From assembly GCA_009829735.1 (NCBI GenBank), contig CM020620.1, positions 6,340,545 to 6,404,544 on the forward strand: a stretch of 64,000 nucleotides of DNA, read 5' to 3'. The notes beneath the pieces are model-generated. The model made no database searches, was not told the DNA's origin, and saw nothing but the letters and a program-made list of their open reading frames with translations. Made by a program: the position numbers and the translations under genes. This document shows, piece by piece, positions 35,398 to 44,447 of this stretch. The stretch comes from Pyropia yezoensis (lineage: Eukaryota; Rhodophyta; Bangiophyceae; Bangiales; Bangiaceae). The stretch's first letter is position 1, and every line of letters begins with the position of its first letter.

Positions 35398-35416
35398 GTC
35401 CCCTGCTGCTTCACCA
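35398..35416 (-). other. Primer-binding site of truncated family 1 element
   Basis: Read on the minus strand, TGGTGAAGCAGCAGGGGAC follows the LTR end after one base. It shares CAGCAGGGGAC with elements B and C, linking families 1 and 2. Confidence 0.6.
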
Positions 35417-35417
35417 A

Positions 35418-35770
35418 TGTAGCACAATCGTGATGCGGTACTTGTCCACTCTCAGGGAACACTCACCAGGGGGGATCGGGAGCAAAGTCACCGGGAGGCC
35501 AAGGTTGCTGTCCTTGGAGCGCAAGCCACAGGACCCAGATTGAAGCCCAAATGGGAGGGGTTTGTTTGGCCGGCGGTGGACTCGCCGCCAGCCCCCACGC
35601 TGTAAACCCTCGAAGACACCACTAACTACCCTCCACCCCAAGATGCAAGTCCCTCTGGTCATACGTGACTCGTAGGTACCGTAACCAAGGTGAACTCCCA
35701 ACTTGACATTTAAGGATTGGAAGTAGGCCCTCTAAATTAGGGTCGCAATACGGTCACCCATTTTGCTACA
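35418..35770 (-). repeat. 5' LTR of truncated family 1 element
   Basis: It is 353 bp; on the minus strand it runs from TGTAGCA to TGCTACA. It shares long blocks with the element A 3' LTR (6536-6898) but with several indels, so the two insertions are not close copies. The right flank is GCCGC; no matching duplication was found on the left because that end is truncated. Confidence 0.82.
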
Positions 35771-37582
35771 GCCGCCAGCCACCCCAGTGGCTACTGAGAG
35801 GCCTGACGCAGGCGAAGTTGCGCTCTCGCCAACTGTTGCCGACCCCAACACCGAGACGGTGACCGTTCATCCGCTAGAAGATGATGAAACACCCGCTGCA
35901 GCGGGACCTGACGCAAAGGGGGGTGCCGCCCGGGGAGGAGATGCGGCCGCTGATCGAAAACCTGCTGCAAGCTTTTGAGTTGACCTGGCCATGGGGCTGG
36001 TGGAGCTCCTGACGCATAGCCGCGGTGTGGCAGGCTCTCTGGCATCTGCGCGCAGGGATGTCAACATCGTAGCCGACAAGTATGAAGCCATCCTCCGGGA
36101 GCTGAAGACCAACACTGCCGCCGTCGCGGAGAGGGCGGAGGCCACGGCGTTGACCATCCTGGTCAAGGAGCTAAAAGGCTCTGTGAAAGGCATGACCCTT
36201 GAGGCGCGGGCAAAGGTCGAGGACGACATTGAAAAGTGTCCGGTGGCCTGCGCTGACAAGTAAAGGGTTTTTTTTATGGATGCCGCCACGATGGGGGACA
36301 TCTGGTTCGGACAAGTGGGCACCACGGCAGTGATCGACCAGTTCATGGCGTCCTTTTTGACGCTGACATTGAAGAGGCCGAGAAGGTGGTGACCGGCAAG
36401 CGGGAGACGTCAAGGCAAACCCGGGACCAGGACAAGAGGCTCGCAACACCGAAGCCGTCCCCTACCTTGAAGGTTTTCAGATACCGCCGCGCTACGCTCG
36501 TCCTTCATCTAAGCGACGCGATTGTAAAGGCATGGAAGGAGTCAGTCGGTTTCGCGACGGGCGCGGACAAGATCATCGTCGACGCTATTGCCTGGCTCAA
36601 CATGGACAAGTACATCATGTCCGTCGATGGTGTTAAGGGCATTTTGAAGGCCATCTGCGCCATGCTTCTCGTGTTGAACTGTGACACGACATTCATTGTT
36701 CATCGAGAGGTCGGCTATCCTGGCTATGTCCGCGCATTTCTTGGTCACTGCTCCTTCGTGCCCACCAAGGTAAGATTGCGGCGGCTTGAACTTCACTGTG
36801 ATGGGTGGAGGGAGCGCTGGAAGAGGGGCTGTAGAACGGGAGGGTCACCAGCCCACACATGGTGTGTGGTCGTATGCTTCGGGGTGGGGCGCGTGGTGCC
36901 GTTCCACGCGCATCTGCGCACCGTCCCTCCTTGGTTGGATGCCTTCACTGCGTGGCATGAATCGACCCCCTTTTGGGGCGCGCGTCCTTGACCCGTGACA
37001 TCCGTACCTCGCATGTGTTCCCTCCGTGTTCGCTGGTAATTTTTGACGCCCGAGGTGCGGAAGAAGCTCACCAAGCTCATCCGTCAGTTCAAGCTGCCGA
37101 ACTACAAGTTGGAGAGTCACCGGCTTCACTGGCTGGTGGAGAACCACCGTCTCCACTTTCATCTTCGAAGCCATGGTGAAGCGGAAGGAGGCTTGATGCT
37201 CATTGACAAGAACGATCCTGGAAGAGCGGCGGTCAATCGGATTGTACCTGTGCTGCCGCGCCGCACCACGGCGGTGCACCCTGACACTGAGAACGTGACG
37301 GATCCTACTGGGGAGTTCTCACCACCGGCTGGCGACGGTGCAGCGGCACCGTCTGGGTCGGCAGGTGGGGCTCGTACAGACTCGTCACAAGAAGGGGCAC
37401 CCGCGGATGCTGGAGGTGCTCCGGCGGCGGCCGGTGACACAAGTGCGCCGGGTGCTTTCCCTGACGCTTGTGTAGCCGCAGCAGCCGATGCGCTTGTTGA
37501 CGCCACGGCGGACTCTGACGCTGCCTCCGCCGTAGCACGCGCGGCCGTGGCCGCTGTCCTCGCGAGGATGTCGTCCTCGTAG
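35771..37582 (+). pseudogene. Unknown gene or remnant with possible introns
   Basis: Several plus-strand coding pieces have natural composition. One frame runs 35771-36263 with a TGA at 35976: a Pro/Thr/Ala-rich part, then from an ATG at 35991 a helical, coiled-coil-like part (VELLTHSRGV, EAILRELKTNTAAVAERAEA). A second piece at about 36460-36769 (AIVKAWKESVGFATGADKII, later CDTTFIVHREVGYPGYVRAF) ends at a good donor site, AAG followed by GTAAGA at 36770. A third at about 37043-37582 (VRKKLTKLIRQFKLPNYKL) ends in an Ala/Asp-rich tail. I do not recognise the family. It is flanked by a retroelement on each side. Confidence 0.4.
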
Positions 37583-37660
37583 GCAGTGGGGTGGCGCTTG
37601 TAGTCATTGCGGGTGGGCATCCGTGCGGGAGGGGGGCTGGAAGTAGTTTTGATGGATGAG

Positions 37661-37680
37661 TGTGTGTGTGTGTGTGTGTT
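37661..37680. repeat. (GT)n microsatellite
   Basis: A run of about ten GT units is followed by T-rich sequence ending in GTTGTGCAG at 37741, which could be the end of an intron. Confidence 0.8.
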
Positions 37681-37798
37681 TATGTGTTTTCTTACGATGT
37701 CATGCGTCTGGGGTGCTTTTTTGTTGAAAGGGGTTGTGCAGAGATGGACCGGCAGGGCGGAGCAGCATCTGTGCGGCCGACAGTCGCAGGGCGGTCCT

Positions 37799-38719
37799 TG
37801 TAAGGATTTGCCCCTTAGATCCCCACCCGGAACCCAGGGGATATGGACTGGGACCTCTCCTTACATGTCCGGCCCCGATAACTCCCCCCAAGACACATCA
37901 ATTCCCCACTACCCTGGGCGACACCACGCTGTATCCCTGACATTTTGCGGACGTCGGCCGACCGCACGAAAGCCGCCGTCAACGCACTGTCGGAACCCTG
38001 TCATGGACGTCGAAACTCGACAGCGAGGAGCGAGTGTCATCGTCCACCAACCACGGGCGGACATCCCCGTCTGTGCTGCCTGAATTTTATTCTCTGCGCT
38101 GCTTGAAAGCTGGCATCAAGGACCAGTCACATGATTCACCGACACTGAGGACACCGCACATCCTCGCTGGCGGCTGAGTGCGATATGACTGGCTCGCCGG
38201 CTTTTGGATTGATTGAATTTGGCCTTGCTGGCCCTTACAGCCAGTCGGACCTTCTGACCGACGGGCGTGTGGAGCCGGCTGGTGGGGCGCGCTGGGCGCC
38301 ATCCACGGGACCTCCTTCGTTTCGGGCAAACTGGGGCTGCACTCCTTTAGTGCGCACGCCCGCCCATGCTTTGTTCTGAGAGACATGCTTTGTTTTTGGA
38401 CCGTTCTGTGCCTACCGGCGGTGCGATGGGGAAACGCATGCTTTGGGGCACCTCGGGTGCCCCGACGCGAGTATATAGTGCGTGGATGTCGGCGCCACCG
38501 GGGGAGACGAGAGGGGCAACCACAGACACAGACCAAAGACACTGTTTACCTTTTGTACCCTCGATCCCCACCGACGTCGCGCCCATCTTCTTCCCCAGAC
38601 CCACCCCCGTCGAGACCACCGTCCTCTTCCCCGTGCCCCGCCGCCCCATTGGCTCGCAGGGCCCGCTGACACCCCCACGAGTACGTTGAGGGCTCCCCGG
38701 TCTTAGGTGGGTCCTCACA
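37799..38719 (+). repeat. 5' LTR of element D
   Basis: It runs from TGTAAGG to CCTCACA, 921 bp. Compared with the 3' LTR I see G/A at about 37817, A/G at about 38257 and C/T at about 38702. Short ORFs inside both LTRs are shadows. Confidence 0.96.
38365..38477 (+). promoter_or_regulatory. Putative U3 promoter of element D
   Basis: CATGCTTTG occurs three times (38365-38373, 38384-38392, 38437-38445), followed by the 19-base palindrome GGGGCACCTCGGGTGCCCC (38445-38463) and a TATATA box at 38472-38477. The same order is present in the 3' LTR and in the solo LTRs at 34258 and, reversed and less exact, at 7258. Transcription would start some 25-30 bp after the TATA box. Confidence 0.6.
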
Positions 38720-38721
38720 TG

Positions 38722-38739
38722 TGGTAGCTTCCGATTGTT
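38722..38739 (+). other. Primer-binding site of element D
   Basis: TGGTAGCTTCCGATTGTT lies two bases after the LTR. It would pair with a tRNA ending GCUACCA; the implied A1-U72 pair is typical of eukaryotic initiator Met tRNA, so initiator tRNA priming is likely but not proven. Confidence 0.55.
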
Positions 38740-38949
38740 CGACTTTCTACCTGGCGGTGACTGCGATTCCGTGCGTGATTTGGACCTCCCTGCGATTGTG
38801 ACGTCGTGTTGCCCCCTGCGTTCGGCTTGCCACGGGCATTGTAATACGAACGCAGTGGGTTCCACGAATCACACCGAAAGAATATTTCCCTGACACTGCC
38901 ATCGCGCTTGATGTCACGGAATTTTTCTTTTTGGTCAACCGATTGTTGA

Positions 38950-39699
38950 ATCCCAGTGAGTTCCAAATCAGGTTCCGAATATTCTTCCTCGGCTGTGGCG
39001 GCCGCGTCGGCATCCTCCGGCACGACGGCCCGCAACACGGTGGCCACGTCACGTGGAAACCCTGAGACCCGCGCACCCCCGACGACCCGCGCACCCCCGA
39101 CGATCCGCGGCGCTGGTACAGCGCGCGGCTCGTCGGCACGCGGCAGTCCGTCCGCACGCGGCCCCGTGGGAGGGCACCACCACCCGGGGGCACGCAGCCC
39201 CCCGGCGGGCGCCTTCTTCACCTCCACCCAGGCGGCCCCCCCGCACCTATCCCTGCTGGGGCGGACCGCCCCCAAGCCCCCCCTCTCGGGCAAGGGCAAG
39301 GGCCCTGCCTCGGCGGGCACAGCGGCCCGGACGAACCGGCGCCTGCTGCTACCCCCGCAGGAACCGGCGCGCCGTTTCATCGCACCGCCCCCCCCGCTGA
39401 TTGGGCACATTAAGCCGACCACCGCGCGGGCGGTGGAACAGCGCGAACAGCGCCGAATCGCCAAGGCCCGCCGCATCCCACTGGGCACACACCAGTGTAA
39501 GCCCTGCGGTGTGACGTGCAACAGCCTATCGGTGTTGCGCGACCATCGCAACTCACGTCGGCATCGCAATACTGTCAACCGCCCTTCCACTCTCCCACGC
39601 TGCGATCCCTGTGGGCGTGATTTTGATTCGGTGGTTCAATTTGAAAGCCACTTGCGTGGCAAGGCGCACAACCGCCAGCTGGCGCGGGGCACCGATTGA
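38950..39699 (+). CDS. Leader ORF of element D with two U1/JAZ-type zinc fingers
   Basis: An open frame of about 250 codons lies between the 5' LTR and gag. The N-terminal two thirds are Ser/Ala/Pro/Gly/Arg-rich with repeated APPT and RGS units. The C-terminal part has two C-x2-C-x12-H-x5-H fingers: CKPCGVTCNSLSVLRDH..H at about 39497-39563 and CDPCGRDFDSVVQFESH..H at about 39601-39669. This spacing is that of zf-met/JAZ/U1-like fingers, often double-stranded-RNA-binding. There is no ATG in the frame; a TGA lies at 38947 and a pyrimidine-rich stretch ending CCCAG lies just before 38956, so it may be a spliced exon, a captured host exon, or read from a non-AUG start. Confidence 0.62.
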   Translation: MPVSSKSGSEYSSSAVAAASASSGTTARNTVATSRGNPETRAPPTTRAPPTIRGAGTARGSSARGSPSARGPVGGHHHPGARSPPAGAFFTSTQAAPPHLSLLGRTAPKPPLSGKGKGPASAGTAARTNRRLLLPPQEPARRFIAPPPPLIGHIKPTTARAVEQREQRRIAKARRIPLGTHQCKPCGVTCNSLSVLRDHRNSRRHRNTVNRPSTLPRCDPCGRDFDSVVQFESHLRGKAHNRQLARGTD

Positions 39700-40042
39700 C
39701 AACCTACATTGATCTACCGCGAGAGCCCGATTTTCCCCCTCTGATCTCCCCCCCGCGTGAGAATCCGACGAGACCGACTCGGGCCCGAGCGCGGAAGCCG
39801 ACCGAAAATCCGATTGCGCGCCCTCGAGCGATTTGCTTGTGATTGGATTTAACGAGATAGTGTTGCACGCTCTTGATCTCGTCACCGCGATCCCTCGGCA
39901 CTTGACCAATTGTCGCGCGCCACTACGTTGCTTGACCAAATTTCTTACACAAATCTATCCGGAGTTCGACTGGGCATTTCTTGTAAGTTCAGGGCGCTCT
40001 GTCCTGTGAAATTAGAACTTCTGGAGTTAACTCCTGGAAACG

Positions 40043-40921
40043 ATGGACCCCTCGAGTATTGCTGGCGGGACCCCGGTCACTTCTGGGTCGACATCCGGCA
40101 CCCCCAGTGTCGAGGCATGGAATCAGCTTACGACATTTGTGACGCAAATGCGTGACGAGCTCGAGGCACACAAGGTGGAATTGGAAGACACGAAGCAGCA
40201 GCTCGCCGAGACCAAGGCGAAAGCAGCCCGCGAGAACGCAAAACCCGCGCGGCCGAACAAGGCCGGGCTTTTCTCTGGCAAACCCGGGACCATTGAAGCG
40301 TGGTGCTCCCACATGGACTCCTACGTCCGGCTGAGTGAACCCGCCGAAGCGTGTCGTGTCGCTTGCTCCTATCTCGATGGAGAAGCGTTCAACTAGTGGC
40401 ATACCTATAGTCAGACTACAGACGTTTCGAGCTGGGACGCCTTCCGTGCTGCACTCATCCGGCGCTTCAGTCCCCTGAACATGACGCAGGCGGCACGGGA
40501 CAAGCTGCACGCATGGCGACAGATTAAGGACGTCGGGACGTTTAACAAGACTTTCCTGAGCGTCGTCGTGGACATCCCAGACATCACTGAAGCGGAAAAG
40601 ATTGACCGCTACACGCGAGGTCTGAAGCGGGACATCTGGCGGGCACTGTGCCTCAAGAACTACACTGAACTCGAGCCTCTAATGACAGACGCCCTGCGCG
40701 TAGAAGCTGCCAAGGCTGGAGCCTCGCGCTTCAGGAACAACCTCAGCAGCACCTCTGGGAAGCCGTCTGCGACGGGTGTCGTCCCCATGGACATTTCCAG
40801 CATCAAGGTCGAGAAGCTCACGCCCGAGGAGCGCCAGCGCTGTATGCGCGAGGGACTCTGCCTCCGCTGTCGCGAAAAGGGGCACCTGGCAAAGGACTGC
40901 CCAAAAGGCCAGCGGAACTGA
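40043..40921 (+). pseudogene. gag: gag of element D (one nonsense codon)
   Basis: The ATG at 40043 (MDPSSIAGG) opens a 293-codon frame to the TGA at 40919. It is broken by TAG at 40394-40396, where element E has Trp (FDWW), a TGG to TAG change. A short coiled-coil-like part (ELEAHKVELEDTKQQL) precedes the retrotransposon Gag domain (GTIEAWCSHMDSYVRL, then RRFSPLNMTQAARDKLHAWR). A CCHC zinc knuckle, CLRCREKGHLAKDC, lies at about 40859-40900. Pol follows in the -1 frame. The AAAA at 40903-40906 just after the knuckle would allow tRNA-Lys to slip back one base, but this is a guess. Confidence 0.9.
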
Positions 40922-40944
40922 AGCAGCAACCGTCGTCAACAACG

Positions 40945-43900
40945 GTGAAAGATGCTCCTTTGGTTCCGGAAAACAAATCGTCACCCTTTGAAGGCCCGCG
41001 TCTCGGGCTACTGCTTTCTACTGCTTCTGTCAATGGCCATGTTGTACAGGTGCTGTTCGACGACGGGTCTCCCATCAACGTCGTCTCCAGGCGCCTCATG
41101 AAAACCCTGAATGTCAAGACCACTGAAACGGACTTCGCGGCAAACATGCCCGATGGACGTTCCCATGTACTCGCTGAAACCATTGAACCCTTAGAGATTC
41201 ACATCGGCCTTTACCAAGAGCGACTACGGTTCGCCGTATGCGACCTCAGTGCGTACGACGTTATCCTCGGTAAGAAATGGCGCGATGACAAGGGCGCCAA
41301 GATCAACAACAAAAAGAACAAGATATCCTTTAAGTTCAACCACAAGAATATTTCTATCACCGCCTCCCTCAAGAAACCGGAGGGCCTCATTAGCCGGCAA
41401 CGACTCGCAAGTGACCTCATCCAAAGGACTCCTGTATTCGCCATCTACCTGCAGTCTGAAGACCCCTCAAGCAGCTTTGACATCAACTCCATCATTATGG
41501 GAGAAGCTGAAGACAAAAATGAAGTCCAACAGATTCTCAAGGAGTACGCTGACGTCTTCCCGGCTGAGCTCCCGGACGTACTCCCTCCCGAGCGTAGTCA
41601 CAAGTTTAGCATCAAGCTGACCGACGACGCTGAACCACGTCGCAGCGGTATTTACCGCCTCTCCGAGTGGGAACTCGATGAACTCAAGACGCAACTTGCG
41701 ACCCTGATTCGGAAGGGATTCATCCAGCCAAGTGCCTCACCGTGGGGCTCCTCCGTTCTATTTGCGGCGAAGAAGGACGGCGGCTGGCGGATGTGCATCG
41801 ACTACCGAGCATTGAACAAGGCCACCATCAAGAATGCGTATCCTCTACCACGTATCGATGACCATTGTGATCAACTACGAAAGGCCAAGTATTTCACGAA
41901 GATGGACCTCCGCTCTGGCTACCATCAGATCCGGCTGGACCCTGACACCATCCCATTGACGGCGTTCCGGACCAAGTATGGATTCTACGAGTTTACTGTG
42001 CTACCCTTCGGACTGACGAGCGCCCCCGCAGTCTTCATGAACTTGATGAACGATGTGTTCAGGCCCTACCTGTACGACTTCATCTGCGTCTACTTAGACG
42101 ACATTTTGGTCTACAGCGAAACCAACGAGGATCATCTCAAGCACCTGAGAAAAACCCTGGCCAAGCAACGAGACCACAAGCTTTACGCCAAGGCAAGTAA
42201 GTGCCAATTCGCTCGAACCACTGTCGATTACCTCGGCCACGTCATATCTGACGCAGGCTTATCCATGGAGGACCAGAAGGTCCAAGCCATTCGGACGTGG
42301 GCAACCCCCAAGAGCAAGAAGGACGTGCAGTCCTTCCTCGGTATGGCCAACTTCTATCGCCGATTTATCAAGGGAATGGCCGCAGTTGCTACCCCTCTTA
42401 CGAGGTTGACGGGGAAGGTCGACTTTGAGTGGACGCCGGACGCCCAAAAAGCCTTCGAGCAGCTGCGGACTCTGACAACAAGTGCACCGGAACTAAGGCC
42501 GTTTGACAAACGATATCCCATCTACGTGTCTACTGATGCCAGCGGGTATGCTATTGGCGCAGTCCTCGAACAAGACGACGGGAAGGGACGGCGTCCAGTG
42601 GCATTCTTCTCCCTGACCTTGAATATCCACGAACAACGCTACAGCATCCGCGAACGTGAGCTGCTCGCAGTGGTCCAAGCCATCCGGCACTGGCGCTGCT
42701 ACCTCCACGGAAGACCCTTTGAGGTCCATACCGACCACGAGTCCCTGAGATACCTGCAAACCCAAGAAAGGCTGAACGACCGCCAAGTCAAGTGGCTCGA
42801 ACTTCTGGACCAATTCCAGTGCAAGATTGTCCCGATCAAAGGCATCTCCAACGCCGTAGCTGATGCCCTTTCCAGGCAACCCCAAGATGCCCCTGACAAG
42901 CACGAACTCAACCAAGATCTCCTTAGTCGAGTGCTGACCAAGACCATTGACGAAACCCTCAAGAAAACTGAAATCAACAACCTCATGACCATCAACCAAA
43001 GTGATCAAGACCTTGCCACCCTAGAACAAGAGTTCAAAGCGGACCCCGAATTTGCCGACCTAGCCAAGGACCCGGTATCTCCCTACCGGTTTCATATGAG
43101 GTTGTTGAAACGAGGTGACCGTACGTGCATCCCCGCTGGTACTCTACGTCAAAGACTCCTCCACGACTACCAAGACGTCCCGTGCCAAGGGCACATGGGA
43201 GTGAAGAAAACCACCAAGGCCGTTGCTTCCAATTACTCTTGGAAGTCTATGCGGCAGGACATCCAAAGATACGTACAATCATGTGATTCGTGCCAGCGGA
43301 ACAAGGCTAGCACTCATTCACCTCTGCGTCATCTCAAACCACTCGAACCCCCAAGCCAAAGATGGGCAAGTGTCTCCATGGACTTTATCACCCCACTGCC
43401 ACTGACACCACGAGGCCACAACGGCATTTATGTCGTTGTTGACCGACTCACCAAGATGATTCGCCTGGCACCAATGAAGCCGGAATGTACAGCGCCGGTC
43501 ACAGCTCAGCTTTACCACGATCACGTCTATCGCAACCACGGCCTACCTCAAGAAGTCGTCAGTGACCGCGACCCCATCTTTTTCTCCAACTTCTGGCGGT
43601 CACTGACAAAGATCCTCAAGGTCAAGATCAAAGCCTCATCGGCCTACCACCCGCAGACGGACGGCCAAACTGAGATTATGAACAAGAAAATTGAAGAAAT
43701 CCTCAGAAACTTCGTCAACCATCATCAAGGCGACTGGGATCTTTTCCTCGTTGGCGCGGAAGTTGCGTACAACCGGTCACCTAATGCCGTAACCACGTAC
43801 TCTCCATTTTTCTTGAACTACGGGTCTGAACCAAGGACCGTGCCTATGGACATCCTCGACAGCAGGGACTCAAATCTTCCTGCTGTGTCGGATTGGCTAT

Positions 43901-44436
43901 CCAGCCTCCACGATGCTCAAAAGACGGCTATCGCCGCCATCAAAAGCGCCAATGAGACGCGCGCGGCGTACGCAAACCGTCATCGCCGACCATGCACAAT
44001 CGCTGTGGGCGACCACGTACTCCTCAGCACCAAGAACCTCTTGCCCGACGCTTTTCAAGGCGCTCGTAAGCTGATGCCCAAATACTCCGGACCCTACAAA
44101 GTCACGGAGAGCATCAATGAGGTCACGTTCCGTCTCGATCTTCCTCAAGCTGTCCTCGATCGCAAAGTTCACAACGCCTTCCATGCCAGCCTCCTGAAGC
44201 CGTACCGCGCTGATCCGTATGGTCGACTTCCTCCCGTTCCACCCCCGGTTGCATTTCCGGATGGCTCGGTCGAGTATGAAGTGGACTTCATTATACGGTC
44301 ACGAAAGCGCCGTGGACGACTGCAGTACCTCGTCAAATGGAAAGGCTGCGACATCAGCGAGAACTCTTGGCTGACAAAGCAAGACCTTGTGAGCGCCCCT
44401 GAAGTTTTAGACGCGTTTCTTCGACGCGCGTCCTAA
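40945..44436 (+). CDS. pol: Intact pol of element D: PR-RT-RNase H-IN-chromodomain
   Basis: This is an uninterrupted frame of 1,163 codons and the only intact pol in the window. It has no ATG at its start, and the frame is open upstream into the gag zinc-knuckle region, so it is probably made by a -1 frameshift. The protease has an unusual active site, FDDGSPINVVS, with DDG for the usual D(T/S)G. RT has FVLP-type motifs (TVLPFGLTSAP) and YLDD at 42091-42102. RNase H has VSTDASGYAIG and VHTDHESLRYL. Integrase has the zinc part (CDSCQRN), MDFITPLP, VSDRDPIF and TDGQTEIMN (D,D,E). The last 55 residues are a chromodomain (YEVDFIIRSRKRRGRLQYLV, then KWKGCDISENSWL), expected to bind histone marks and target integration to chromatin. 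Confidence 0.96.
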   Translation: MKDAPLVPENKSSPFEGPRLGLLLSTASVNGHVVQVLFDDGSPINVVSRRLMKTLNVKTTETDFAANMPDGRSHVLAETIEPLEIHIGLYQERLRFAVCDLSAYDVILGKKWRDDKGAKINNKKNKISFKFNHKNISITASLKKPEGLISRQRLASDLIQRTPVFAIYLQSEDPSSSFDINSIIMGEAEDKNEVQQILKEYADVFPAELPDVLPPERSHKFSIKLTDDAEPRRSGIYRLSEWELDELKTQLATLIRKGFIQPSASPWGSSVLFAAKKDGGWRMCIDYRALNKATIKNAYPLPRIDDHCDQLRKAKYFTKMDLRSGYHQIRLDPDTIPLTAFRTKYGFYEFTVLPFGLTSAPAVFMNLMNDVFRPYLYDFICVYLDDILVYSETNEDHLKHLRKTLAKQRDHKLYAKASKCQFARTTVDYLGHVISDAGLSMEDQKVQAIRTWATPKSKKDVQSFLGMANFYRRFIKGMAAVATPLTRLTGKVDFEWTPDAQKAFEQLRTLTTSAPELRPFDKRYPIYVSTDASGYAIGAVLEQDDGKGRRPVAFFSLTLNIHEQRYSIRERELLAVVQAIRHWRCYLHGRPFEVHTDHESLRYLQTQERLNDRQVKWLELLDQFQCKIVPIKGISNAVADALSRQPQDAPDKHELNQDLLSRVLTKTIDETLKKTEINNLMTINQSDQDLATLEQEFKADPEFADLAKDPVSPYRFHMRLLKRGDRTCIPAGTLRQRLLHDYQDVPCQGHMGVKKTTKAVASNYSWKSMRQDIQRYVQSCDSCQRNKASTHSPLRHLKPLEPPSQRWASVSMDFITPLPLTPRGHNGIYVVVDRLTKMIRLAPMKPECTAPVTAQLYHDHVYRNHGLPQEVVSDRDPIFFSNFWRSLTKILKVKIKASSAYHPQTDGQTEIMNKKIEEILRNFVNHHQGDWDLFLVGAEVAYNRSPNAVTTYSPFFLNYGSEPRTVPMDILDSRDSNLPAVSDWLSSLHDAQKTAIAAIKSANETRAAYANRHRRPCTIAVGDHVLLSTKNLLPDAFQGARKLMPKYSGPYKVTESINEVTFRLDLPQAVLDRKVHNAFHASLLKPYRADPYGRLPPVPPPVAFPDGSVEYEVDFIIRSRKRRGRLQYLVKWKGCDISENSWLTKQDLVSAPEVLDAFLRRAS

Positions 44437-44447
44437 GGGGGGGGAGG
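44435..44447 (+). other. Polypurine tract of element D
   Basis: The run AAGGGGGGGGAGG directly before the 3' LTR begins inside the pol stop codon, so nothing separates pol from the LTR and there is no room for an antisense ORF. Confidence 0.8.

Larger units (their letters stand above)
33397..35770 (-). mobile_element. Truncated family 1 element in reverse (5' LTR, PBS, part of gag)
   Basis: On the minus strand, in order: an LTR (35770 to 35418) related to element A's LTR, a primer-binding site, a leader and the first part of a gag-like frame, after which homology stops near 33397. A solo LTR of family 3 (34258-35105) is inserted in gag. The left boundary is uncertain. No pol or 3' LTR is present. 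Confidence 0.75.

Noticed and set aside
38087..38542. Identical-looking 151-codon frames in both LTRs of element D
   Set aside because: They are duplicated because the LTR is duplicated; they cross promoter elements and have no protein-like motifs.
38715..39590. 291-codon minus-strand frame in the leader of element D, as a possible antisense ORF
   Set aside because: It is the complement of the zinc-finger ORF, is not in the pol-to-LTR position, and shows no similarity to the antisense ORFs of A and B.
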